From Candidatus Bathyarchaeota archaeon (lineage in GTDB: Archaea; Thermoproteota; Bathyarchaeia; TCS64), in NCBI GenBank assembly GCA_013329615.1, contig DUKA01000097.1, positions 1-7,968 of the forward strand: a DNA stretch of 7,968 nucleotides. The letters are read 5' to 3'. The position numbers and the translations under genes were made by a program. The notes beneath the pieces are model-generated. The model made no database searches. It was not told the origin of the DNA and worked only from the letters and a program-made list of their open reading frames with translations. Positions 1-5,677 of the stretch are shown piece by piece. The number at the start of each line of letters is the position of its first letter. Within the stretch, counting starts at the first letter, position 1.

Positions 1-574
1 CGTCCAGCTCACCCGCTGAGTGGAGGAATGTAAAGAAATCCTTGCCCCCCTTGAGGCGCTTGAACTGCTCAAAGCCCTGCCTGTAGAGGAGGTCCTCACT
101 GTGGGCAACGTAGCTGGAGTCGGTGACCTGCATGGCGCACAGGCTGAAGCGGCTGCTCGTCGGACCTAGACTGTAGAACTTGACGAGCATCTCCTTGCTC
201 TTCATGCAGCCGTCCATCAGGCCGAGAATCTCCTTCAACCCCTCCTCCCTGCCGATTGTGTTGATCTTCTTGCTAAGCGTCATCCCCGGCGGTGTGAGTA
301 CCTTCGTGCTCCCGGTGTCGCGTGCTAGGTCGTAGTAGCCGTCGAAGTGGATTGTGTGCCCCTCCATCTTTAGCGGCGTCTCCTCTCCCTTCTTCAACGC
401 GAGTTCGCGGGTGAAGGCGATGTCCTCGGGGGACTCACCGAAGACTATGACCTTCGCCGGCTTGCACAGCTTGACGAATCCGTCGAGCTGATCTATCACA
501 TGCTGGTTGCCGAGTTCTTCGAGGTTATCTTTACTCGGCTTGTCCAGGACCTTACCAAGGGTGCCCGGGATCAT
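1..574 (-). CDS. pckG: GTP-dependent phosphoenolpyruvate carboxykinase, N-terminal part (cut by left window edge)
   Basis: Interconverts oxaloacetate and PEP plus CO2 using GTP/GDP; a cytosolic gluconeogenic or anaplerotic enzyme. The first 191 residues are visible, against roughly 600 for the family, so the nucleotide-binding and catalytic C-terminal part lies outside. By remembered alignment to animal PCK1, residues about 80-93 (Y-Y-D-L-A-R-D-T-G-S) match the region with the conserved PEP-binding Arg, here R85. Residues 122-160 (GCMKSKEM, then FYSLGPTSSRF, then QVTDSSYVAHSED) match the family block GCMKGRTM...FSMGPLGSP...LTDSPYVVAS. The ATG at 574 is chosen because an in-frame TGA lies only two codons upstream. 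A weak TATA-like CTTATC about 33 bp before the ATG fits a nearly leaderless transcript. The gene is divergent from the UbiA gene. The family is recognised with good confidence; the sequence resembles the divergent archaeal GTP-PEPCK branch rather than the ATP-dependent enzyme. Confidence 0.87.
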   Translation of the reverse strand, partial: MIPGTLGKVLDKPSKDNLEELGNQHVIDQLDGFVKLCKPAKVIVFGESPEDIAFTRELALKKGEETPLKMEGHTIHFDGYYDLARDTGSTKVLTPPGMTLSKKINTIGREEGLKEILGLMDGCMKSKEMLVKFYSLGPTSSRFSLCAMQVTDSSYVAHSEDLLYRQGFEQFKRLKGGKDFFTFLHSAGELD

Positions 575-616
575 TAACCATCAAGATGGGTTGCGCCGTA
601 TGCCGATAAGTGTAAC

Positions 617-629
617 GGTCGCGGCGACC
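617..629. promoter_or_regulatory. 13-bp perfect palindrome in the pckG/UbiA divergent spacer (possible operator)
   Basis: GGTCGC and GCGACC flank a single central G. It lies just upstream of the weak pckG TATA-like box (GATAAG on plus, 605-610) and about 15 bp before the TATA-like box of the UbiA gene, a plausible position for a regulator controlling both genes. The local GC-richness makes a chance palindrome possible. No regulator is identified. Confidence 0.3.
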
Positions 630-643
630 CGCCGGGAAAACGG

Positions 644-651
644 TGTATATG
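644..651 (+). promoter_or_regulatory. Putative TATA box for the UbiA-family gene
   Basis: TGTATATG is the most TATA-like octamer before the UbiA start. A typical archaeal spacing puts the transcription start near 674, leaving a leader of about 50 nt. A second AT-rich spot, GCATAA at 699-704, is too close to the ATG to drive a leaderless message from it. Confidence 0.35.
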
Positions 652-722
652 CGACACGGGCGTCACCACAAGGTCTATCAGCCTCGCACCGTTCTGATGC
701 ATAACCCTCCCGGTGCCACCCC

Positions 723-1604
723 ATGCAATTGCCAAATCTGGGCCTGTTGGCAAACATGCGCCCATACCTCGACAACACGAGGATACGGGACTGGGGCGGT
801 TACATCGGCATGGCCATCCTCGGCTACGTACAAGGGATCGACACGATCCCACGGAGTACCCCCGGGTACGTCAACTTCGCATTCTACTTAGCATCGGTCG
901 TGCTGTACCTCGCCTTCTCCTTTTCGGTGAACAACTGCTTCGATCACGAGGGGGACAAGCTGGGTGCGAAGCTCTCGCTGAACCCAATCGCCTCGGGGAG
1001 AATCAGCGTGGGTCAGGGCATATTCTTCTCCGGTCTGCTCGGCGTGAGTGGTCTCGCCTTCACTTGGTCGTTCTTCGGCCCCCCCGCCTTCACTATCTAC
1101 GCGGTGATGTTGCTGCTGAGCGGCGCCTATTCGACGCCTCCACTCAGGCTCAAGTCCGTGCCCATCCTCGACATGGCATCACACGGCCTCTTCTTCGGCT
1201 CGCTGATAGTGCTCTACGGGGTGACCGTGACAGGGGGTTTCAACGCCTTCACCGTGCCCCTATTGCTGAGCGTCTATAACCTCTCCCTCATACTCGAACT
1301 CAGGAACCAGATCGACGACATCGGGGAGGACACGGCGACACGCGTCGACACGACGGCGGTCCGCATAGGCTTCGAGAGGGCCAACACCCTCTTCTACGGG
1401 CTGATCGCCCTGCACATGGCCGTCCTCTCCTACATCGTCGCCCTTCTCGGAAACATTATCCTGACGGCTCTCACAGGCGTCTTCTTCCTCGGTCTCGCCT
1501 ACTACTTTTACAGGATGCCGAACCGCGACAAGTTCCTGCTCATAATGGAGCGGATCACGCCCCTCGTCTACATACTCTTCCTTCTAAAACTCGTATTCTT
1601 CTAG
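723..1604 (+). CDS. UbiA-family membrane prenyltransferase
   Basis: A 293-residue polytopic membrane protein of the UbiA superfamily, which transfers a polyprenyl chain from its diphosphate to an acceptor at the membrane. Two Asp-rich motifs that bind Mg-diphosphate are visible: N70-N-x-x-D74-x-E-x-D78, followed by N-P-I-A-S-G at 87-92, and D198-D-I-G-E-D203 in the second half. Hydrophobic segments separate and follow them, consistent with the eight-to-nine-helix fold, and the length is normal. In archaea the best-known member is digeranylgeranylglyceryl phosphate synthase (second ether-lipid bond); others act on quinones, carotenoids or haem. The first motif has NN and NPIASG where DGGGP synthases usually have ND and a (R/K)PLPSG-like string, so the acceptor is left open. 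The start is the first ATG; Met12 (756) is an alternative. No obvious Shine-Dalgarno precedes it. It converges with the 50-residue membrane protein gene, sharing CTAG at the stops. Confidence 0.85.
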   Translation: MQLPNLGLLANMRPYLDNTRIRDWGGYIGMAILGYVQGIDTIPRSTPGYVNFAFYLASVVLYLAFSFSVNNCFDHEGDKLGAKLSLNPIASGRISVGQGIFFSGLLGVSGLAFTWSFFGPPAFTIYAVMLLLSGAYSTPPLRLKSVPILDMASHGLFFGSLIVLYGVTVTGGFNAFTVPLLLSVYNLSLILELRNQIDDIGEDTATRVDTTAVRIGFERANTLFYGLIALHMAVLSYIVALLGNIILTALTGVFFLGLAYYFYRMPNRDKFLLIMERITPLVYILFLLKLVFF

Positions 1605-1753
1605 GTTGATGAGAGGCCGATCACTTCAACGGGGTCCTCTTCAACCAGAACCACCCTCCTTTTGTAGGGAAGGAAGTCGAAGAAAGCTATCACGCCAACG
1701 ATAATGATAGTCGCTATGACGATTATATTAGGGTCCAGATAAATCTCGACCAT
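1601..1753 (-). CDS. Small single-span membrane protein (50 residues), function unknown
   Basis: One strongly hydrophobic helix spans residues about 9-25 (very rich in Ile and Val). It follows a short acidic N-terminus and is followed by K31-R32-R33, so the C-terminal 20 residues (acidic, EEDPVEV) are predicted to be cytoplasmic. The frame stays open to an ATG at 1807 (68 residues). The 1753 ATG is preferred because a clear TATA-like box lies about 28 bp before it, inside the longer version, which suits a leaderless message. The stop overlaps the stop of the UbiA gene in one CTAG. No family is recognised. The good promoter placement and the membrane-anchor composition argue that it is real, but a protein this short can be a chance frame. 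Confidence 0.55.
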   Translation of the reverse strand: MVEIYLDPNIIVIATIIIVGVIAFFDFLPYKRRVVLVEEDPVEVIGLSST

Positions 1754-1777
1754 GTAGTGAAAATTACTGTAAATACT

Positions 1778-1784
1778 ATTTATC
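1778..1784 (-). promoter_or_regulatory. TATA box for the 50-residue membrane protein gene
   Basis: On the minus strand this reads ATAAATA within AAAATGATAAATAGTATTT, an AT-rich island in a GC-rich region. Its centre is about 28 bp from the ATG at 1753, the spacing expected for a leaderless archaeal transcript. Confidence 0.55.
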
Positions 1785-1815
1785 ATTTTGGGGGGCAGCC
1801 CCAGCAACAGTTAAG

Positions 1816-1852
1816 GCTCATGATGCCGCTCATTCTGCGATCATCATGAGCG
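1816..1852 (+). promoter_or_regulatory. Two nested inverted repeats over the start codon of the first creatininase-family gene
   Basis: GCTCATGATG (1816-1825) is a perfect 10-bp inverted match to CATCATGAGC (1842-1851). CGCTCAT (1827-1833) is a perfect 7-bp match to ATGAGCG (1846-1852). Both right arms contain the ATG at 1846, so the two left arms would compete for the start-codon strand. This could be an RNA structure controlling initiation if the message starts upstream, or a DNA operator. A weak TTAAGG box at 1811-1816 could place the transcription start inside the structure, which would remove the first left arm from the RNA. Confidence 0.4.
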
Positions 1853-2832
1853 ATAACGGTGTATTGTCAAGATTCTGGCTCTGGGAGCTGACGAGACCCG
1901 CCTTCGAGGACTGGCTCGCCAACGACCCGGCACCCACGGTCATCATAGGCATCGGTGCCATAGAGCAGCACGCCGTCCACCTCCCACTGGGGTGCGACAG
2001 CATAGGCGTCGCCAAGTTCATACACGACGTCGCCGAGAAGACGAACAGCGTCTGCCTCCACCCAACGTGGGCCGGCTACTCGCCACACCACATGGAGTTC
2101 GCAGGCACCGTCACCTACAGCCACGAGACACTGTTGAACATACTCCTCGACACGATGAGGAGCCTGTCCTACCACGGCGTGAAGCGCTTCGTCCTCATCA
2201 ACTACCACGGCGGCAACGAGAACATAATGAACCTCGCCGCCCAGATCGCCAAGCGCGAGTACCGCGTCATGGTGGCGGCACCCCACGGCCCGAACAACAC
2301 CGAGCTATCCAAGAAGATCAGGTACAGGATGCAGAGATACTGGGAGGTCCACAGCTGCGCACGCGAGACGAGCTACGCGCTCCACTACTTCCCCGAGCTG
2401 GTCGAGATGTGGCGTCTGGAGGGCTGGGAGAACCCCACAATCGTTCCCGACTACCTGCTAGAGCTCATGAACCCCGAGCGCCCAGACTACGAGATCGTCA
2501 GCCAAATATTCAACGCGAGCGTCGGCCCCGACACACGCGATATCACTAAGACGGGGCAGTACAGCATCAACGACCCCCGTGCAGCGACATTGGAGGAGGG
2601 CGACGCCATGGCGAAGGAGGCGACCCAGTTCCTCGTCGACTTCATAAACACGTGGAAGAAGATGCCGACGCCTCCAGCCTTCAGGGACCAATGCGACTGC
2701 GGTGACCCCGAGTGCGAGGGTGAACACGGCGATGACTGTGACTGCGACGACCCAGATTGCCACGAAAAGAACGGCGACGACTGCGGATGCGGCGGAAAGG
2801 GACCATGCCATGACAAGCACGATCATGCTTGA
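1846..2832 (+). CDS. Creatininase-family amidohydrolase with C-terminal Cys/Asp/His-rich tail
   Basis: A 328-residue protein of the creatininase (creatinine amidohydrolase) superfamily, metal enzymes opening C-N bonds of cyclic amides or formamides; archaeal ArfB and mycofactocin MftE belong here. The fold occupies residues about 10-270. Metal-ligand motifs are G-A-I-E40-Q-H42...L-P-L-G-C-D51, S-P-H-H-M-E-F-A-G-T at 79-88, N-Y-H121-G-G-N, and H169-S-C-A-R-E174-T-S. E40, H42, D51, H121 and E174 correspond to the usual five ligands. Typical members have about 240-260 residues; here residues 283-328 add a tail with nine Cys and five His in three units of the form C-x-C-x(4-5)-C. The tail is in frame and continuous with the body. 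The next gene, a paralogue, starts inside this one's last 23 bp, so the two are probably cotranscribed and translationally coupled. Substrate is unknown; ArfB activity in F420/riboflavin synthesis is one option. The start at the first ATG leaves a normal N-terminus. Confidence 0.88.
   Translation: MSDNGVLSRFWLWELTRPAFEDWLANDPAPTVIIGIGAIEQHAVHLPLGCDSIGVAKFIHDVAEKTNSVCLHPTWAGYSPHHMEFAGTVTYSHETLLNILLDTMRSLSYHGVKRFVLINYHGGNENIMNLAAQIAKREYRVMVAAPHGPNNTELSKKIRYRMQRYWEVHSCARETSYALHYFPELVEMWRLEGWENPTIVPDYLLELMNPERPDYEIVSQIFNASVGPDTRDITKTGQYSINDPRAATLEEGDAMAKEATQFLVDFINTWKKMPTPPAFRDQCDCGDPECEGEHGDDCDCDDPDCHEKNGDDCGCGGKGPCHDKHDHA
2692..2829 (+). repeat. Three-unit Cys-rich coding repeat (C-terminal tail of the first creatininase-family protein)
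   Basis: The units start at Cys283, Cys298 and Cys313 (codons at 2692, 2737, 2782), a 45-nt period. Units 1 and 2 follow C-D-C-x-D-P-x-C-x(4)-G-D-D; unit 3 is C-G-C-G-G-K-G-P-C followed by H-D-K-H-D-H-A at the very end. Cys are 283, 285, 290, 298, 300, 305, 313, 315 and 321; His are 294, 306, 322, 325 and 327. Units 1 and 2 differ at many third codon positions while keeping the Cys, Asp and Gly, so the repeat looks old and kept at protein level. Confidence 0.8.
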
Positions 2833-3553
2833 GGAGCTAACCTGGCCACTCGTCGAGAAGGCGATGAAGGACGGGTATAAGACCGTCCTTGTCCCCGTCG
2901 GCTCGATAGAGCAGCACGGACACCACCTGCCGCTCGCCACTGACTCGCTTCTCGGTGAGGCACTGGCTAAGAAGCTGGCAGAGAAGATGGGGAAGACCCT
3001 AGTCGCCCCCGTCCTCCGCCCAGGCTGCAGCGTCCACCATCTGGCATTCCCCGGCAGCCTAGACGTGAGCCCAGCAACCCTCATGGCGATGATAAGGGAC
3101 GTCTGCTTCAGCCTCGACCACCACGGATTCGAAAATATTATACTCCTCCCCAGTCATGGGGGGAACTTCGCACCCGTCGCCACTGTGACGCAAGATATCG
3201 CGCCGAAGCTCAAGGCGAACCTGATAGCGATGGGGGACCTCATGGGCTTGATCGGAAAGATGCAGGAGGCCGCCGTCGAGAAGGGCATACCCCGCGAGGC
3301 TGTTGGAGGCCACGCCTGCGCCGGCGAGACCAGCATCCTACTCGCCTACCGCCCAGACCTCGTCAGGATGAAGGACGCCAAACCAGGTTACATAGGCCCC
3401 TTCACGACGAAGTACCAGCGCAAGGGCTTCAAGGCGGTCAGCCCCACCGGCGTCATGGGCGACCCACGCCCCTCCACAAAGGAGGCGGGCGAGTTCATGA
3501 TCGAGAAAATAACCGACATGTACCTAGCAGCTATAAGGCGCGAGTTAGCGTAA
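2810..3553 (+). CDS. Creatininase-family amidohydrolase, second tandem paralogue
   Basis: A 247-residue protein of normal family length. Motifs in order: G-S-I-E34-Q-H36-G-H-H-L-P-L-A-T-D45, C-S-V-H-H-L-A-F-P-G-S at 73-83, L-P-S-H116-G-G-N and G-H168-A-C-A-G-E173-T-S, giving the predicted ligands E34, H36, D45, H116, E173. Candidate roles are those of ArfB-type formamide hydrolases or related amidases of cofactor synthesis; the substrate cannot be read from the sequence. Start choice: the frame is open back to 2702, but the 36 upstream residues are Thr/Ala-rich and non-conserved-looking. The ATG at 2810 follows a purine-rich GGCGGAAAGGG and gives the M-L-E-E-L-T-W start typical of the family; Met6 (2825) is a fallback. 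It overlaps the preceding gene by 23 bp, so translational coupling is likely. It differs from its neighbour in lacking the Cys-rich tail and in having the more standard AFPGS and GHACAGETS motifs. A T-rich stretch follows the stop. Confidence 0.88.
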   Translation: MTSTIMLEELTWPLVEKAMKDGYKTVLVPVGSIEQHGHHLPLATDSLLGEALAKKLAEKMGKTLVAPVLRPGCSVHHLAFPGSLDVSPATLMAMIRDVCFSLDHHGFENIILLPSHGGNFAPVATVTQDIAPKLKANLIAMGDLMGLIGKMQEAAVEKGIPREAVGGHACAGETSILLAYRPDLVRMKDAKPGYIGPFTTKYQRKGFKAVSPTGVMGDPRPSTKEAGEFMIEKITDMYLAAIRRELA

Positions 3554-3575
3554 CCCCCTTTTGTTAGACAATCCC

Positions 3576-3582
3576 AAATATA
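3576..3582 (+). promoter_or_regulatory. TATA box for folC
   Basis: AAATATA preceded by CCC, in a short AT-rich spacer. Its centre is about 26 bp before the ATG at 3605, which predicts a leaderless message and separates folC transcriptionally from the creatininase pair. Confidence 0.6.
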
Positions 3583-3604
3583 CACACTGGTACTATTCTC
3601 GTCA

Positions 3605-4903
3605 ATGGATTACAGCAAGGCTTCAGCGTGGTACCTCGGTTTGAGCAGCCTCGGCTCAAAACCCGGCCTCGAAGCCATATCCGCCCTCCTAAAACACATA
3701 GACTCACCCGAGCGACGGTTCAGGTCCATCCATGTGACCGGGACGAACGGTAAGGGCAGCACATCCGCCTACATCGCCGGCATACTAGGAGCCGCCGGCT
3801 ACAGCGTCGGCCTCTTCACCAGCCCCCACCTAAGCACATGGAGGGAGAGCATCGTAGTCGACGGCGAGAAGATAATGCAGGCGGACGCCTCCGCCCTGAT
3901 GACCCGCATGAGGAGCGAGTGCGAGGCGATAGCAGCCAAGCCGGGCCTCCGCCACCCAACGCAGTTCGAGACACTCGCCGCCGCGGCCTTCCAATACTTT
4001 GCCGATAGGCGCGTCGACTTCGCCGTCGTCGAAGTCGGCATGGGCGGCCGCCTCGACGCGACAAACGTCATCAGGCCCGAGGTCGCCGTCATCACAAATG
4101 TGAGCCTCGAACACACAGCTTGGCTCGGCGACACAATCCTCAAGATAACCCGCGAGAAGTCGGGCATCATAAAACCGGGCTGCTCGGTAATCACGGCGAC
4201 GACGAACGACGAGGTCTACGACCTGCTCCGTGAGAGGAGCCGCGAGGAGGGCGCCACAATCACCCGCGTAGGAATCGACGTGACATACTCCGCCGTGAAC
4301 AGCGGCGTCGACGGGCAGACCTTCCATGTAAAGGGCGCACTCACGACGCACCAACTCGCGACAAGACTCCTTGGAGAACATCAGGCGACGAACGGGGCCA
4401 CGGCGGTTGCCGTCGCAGAGGCACTGATCAAACGTGGATTCAAAATATCACAGAGCGCAATAGTCGAGGGCATTAGGGATACGAACTGGCCGGGGAGGCT
4501 CGAGATCGTTCAGAGAGACCCCCTCGTACTCCTCGATGGCGCCAAGGACGCCGAAGCGGCCAGAGCCCTAAGCCGCTCCCTCAAAAACATCCCCCGAAGG
4601 CGACTGATCACCGTCATCGCGATCAGCGGCGACAAGGATATACCGGCCATGGTCGGGGAGATCGCCGGAGCCGCGGACCATGTGATAGCGACGAAACATA
4701 GGGTCATAATTCGGGCCGCCGACCCCCACCTCATAGCGGCGGAGGCCACGAAGATGGGGAAGACCGCGGAGGTCCAGCCGGACGTCGCCTCAGCCGTAAG
4801 GAGGGCGCTCGAAATCGCAGGATCCTCAGACGCCGTCCTCGTAGCCGGCTCGGTATTCCTCGTGGGCGAGGCACGTGAAATCTGGTATCCCCCCGAGCCC
4901 TGA
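3605..4903 (+). CDS. folC: FolC-type folylpolyglutamate/dihydrofolate synthase (Mur ligase family)
   Basis: A 432-residue ATP-dependent ligase that joins glutamate to a pterin-type acceptor (dihydropteroate or folate) through an acyl phosphate; cytosolic. The P-loop is T45-G-T-N-G-K50-G-S, followed by the FolC signature F-T-S-P-H-L (71-76). Then come E143-V-G-M-G-G-R-L-D-A-T-N, the N-V-S-L-E-H170 box and E184-K185-S-G-I-I-K-P-G, where K185 matches the carbamylated lysine. The ligase C-terminal domain begins at the W-P-G-R-L-E block near residue 298. There the usual D-G-A-H-N is D311-G-A-K-D315, an odd substitution in a linker that normally contacts nucleotide. Length is normal. Own leaderless promoter; the gene ends 27 bp from a convergent ECF-like gene. 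Whether it acts on folate, a methanopterin-type or another pterin cofactor in this archaeon is not shown by the sequence. Confidence 0.88.
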   Translation: MDYSKASAWYLGLSSLGSKPGLEAISALLKHIDSPERRFRSIHVTGTNGKGSTSAYIAGILGAAGYSVGLFTSPHLSTWRESIVVDGEKIMQADASALMTRMRSECEAIAAKPGLRHPTQFETLAAAAFQYFADRRVDFAVVEVGMGGRLDATNVIRPEVAVITNVSLEHTAWLGDTILKITREKSGIIKPGCSVITATTNDEVYDLLRERSREEGATITRVGIDVTYSAVNSGVDGQTFHVKGALTTHQLATRLLGEHQATNGATAVAVAEALIKRGFKISQSAIVEGIRDTNWPGRLEIVQRDPLVLLDGAKDAEAARALSRSLKNIPRRRLITVIAISGDKDIPAMVGEIAGAADHVIATKHRVIIRAADPHLIAAEATKMGKTAEVQPDVASAVRRALEIAGSSDAVLVAGSVFLVGEAREIWYPPEP

Positions 4904-4916
4904 CGACCAGAGTCGT
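4903..4916. terminator. Short hairpin between convergent folC and ECF-like genes
   Basis: ACGAC, a CAGA loop and GTCGT form a perfect 5-bp stem starting on the last base of the folC stop codon, within the 27-bp convergent gap. No T-run follows on either strand, so a termination role is only suggested by its place. Confidence 0.3.
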
Positions 4917-4930
4917 AGGTGAGAGTGAGT

Positions 4931-5638
4931 CTACAAGTTCTTTAGCGAGGGGTAGAAGCGGCGCACAGCCGCGATGAGGGGCATTCCGACAAGGGTAGAG
5001 ATCGCGACGAGCACGGACCTCTCCAGGATAACCACGGGCAGGATACTAATGAAGAGGAGCGGACCGGGGTCGAAGAAGGCGATGAAGAGCAGGCCTCCGA
5101 GAAGATGCCCCGTCATCGTCCCCACGACGCTCACGGCAAGGACACCGGCGACGAGTTTTCCCCTCTCCTCCGAGTTCACCCACTCGGCGGTTCTGCCTCG
5201 GAGGATGAAGGCGACACCGAGGACGACAAAATGAGGCACGACGGCGATCGCTGCAGTCTTCCCAGTCTCAGTAACGAACCATCCCAATAGGAATATCGAT
5301 AGAGGCAAAATGCCCAGAACCCAGCCCGGTGCCCCAAGGACCCGCTTCCTGCCGAGGCAGGATGCCGCGAACGCCGTCACGGGTGCCAGCGGCGTGAATA
5401 GCAGACCCGAACCACCGCCGGCGACCCCCTTGCCTATGATAGCGCCGAGGAAGGCCGCAGCCGGCCCGAAGCCCGGCCCGAGAATAAGCCCGTAACTCAT
5501 CTCCATTGCACGCATGACATCGATCTTGGCGTCCGGTGCACCTATCATAGGGAAGCCGGGCAGCAGGCTCCCAGCCGCGTAGAGGGCGGCGAAGACCGCC
5601 ACTAAGGCGAGAGTCCACGTACGCAGAGGGTAGACCAC
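4931..5638 (-). CDS. ECF transporter S-component-like membrane protein
   Basis: A 235-residue, very hydrophobic protein with about six predicted membrane helices and short polar loops. The N-terminal pattern (W-T-L-A-L-V-A-V-F-A-A-L-Y-A-A-G-S-L-L-P-G-F-P, then D-A-K-I-D near 37-41 and Y-G-L-I-L-G-P-G-F-G-P-A-A-A-F-L-G-A near 49-66) resembles the substrate-binding (S) subunits of energy-coupling-factor vitamin/cofactor importers, seen also in archaea. Such a subunit needs an ATPase pair and a T subunit, none of which is in the window, so it would use shared modules. The vitamin or metal carried cannot be told. The start is GTG at 5638; TTTTAA (5661-5666) lies about 26 bp before it, fitting a leaderless transcript, and a G-rich GGGGGTGGT just ahead could alternatively be a Shine-Dalgarno. 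Another integral membrane family is possible. Confidence 0.68.
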   Translation of the reverse strand: MVYPLRTWTLALVAVFAALYAAGSLLPGFPMIGAPDAKIDVMRAMEMSYGLILGPGFGPAAAFLGAIIGKGVAGGGSGLLFTPLAPVTAFAASCLGRKRVLGAPGWVLGILPLSIFLLGWFVTETGKTAAIAVVPHFVVLGVAFILRGRTAEWVNSEERGKLVAGVLAVSVVGTMTGHLLGGLLFIAFFDPGPLLFISILPVVILERSVLVAISTLVGMPLIAAVRRFYPSLKNL

Positions 5639-5660
5639 AGCACCACCCCCGCGTTCAATC

Positions 5661-5666
5661 TTTTAA
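5661..5666 (-). promoter_or_regulatory. TATA box for the ECF-like gene
   Basis: On the minus strand this reads TTAAAA followed by GA. It is centred about 26 bp before the GTG at 5638 and sits between the argG terminator tract and the ECF-like gene, so that gene has its own promoter. Confidence 0.5.
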
Positions 5667-5677
5667 GGCTTAGACTC

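Noticed and set aside
713..1279. 188-codon frame overlapping the UbiA gene on the same strand
   Set aside because: Arg- and His-rich soluble-looking product in the wrong frame, whereas the 723 frame has membrane helices and both UbiA motifs.
1790..1802. GGGGGGCAGCCCC as a terminator hairpin
   Set aside because: The stem has only about four pairs, lies upstream of two divergent genes, and no transcript end is expected there.
1754..1807. Longer 68-residue version of the small membrane protein starting at 1807
   Set aside because: The extra region contains the AT-rich TATA box placed correctly for the 1753 ATG, so it is more likely promoter than coding.
2702..2809. Upstream extension of the second creatininase gene to an ATG at 2702
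   Set aside because: The 36 extra residues are Thr/Ala-rich, out of frame with the Cys-rich tail encoded there, and unlike any family N-terminus. The ATG at 2810 gives the normal length.
2458..3084. 208-codon open frame on the minus strand over the creatininase junction
   Set aside because: It is antisense to both creatininase genes, with no promoter or recognisable protein. It is a shadow of high-GC codon use.
3830..4381. 183-codon open frame on the minus strand within folC
   Set aside because: It is antisense to conserved FolC motifs and its composition is typical of a shadow frame.
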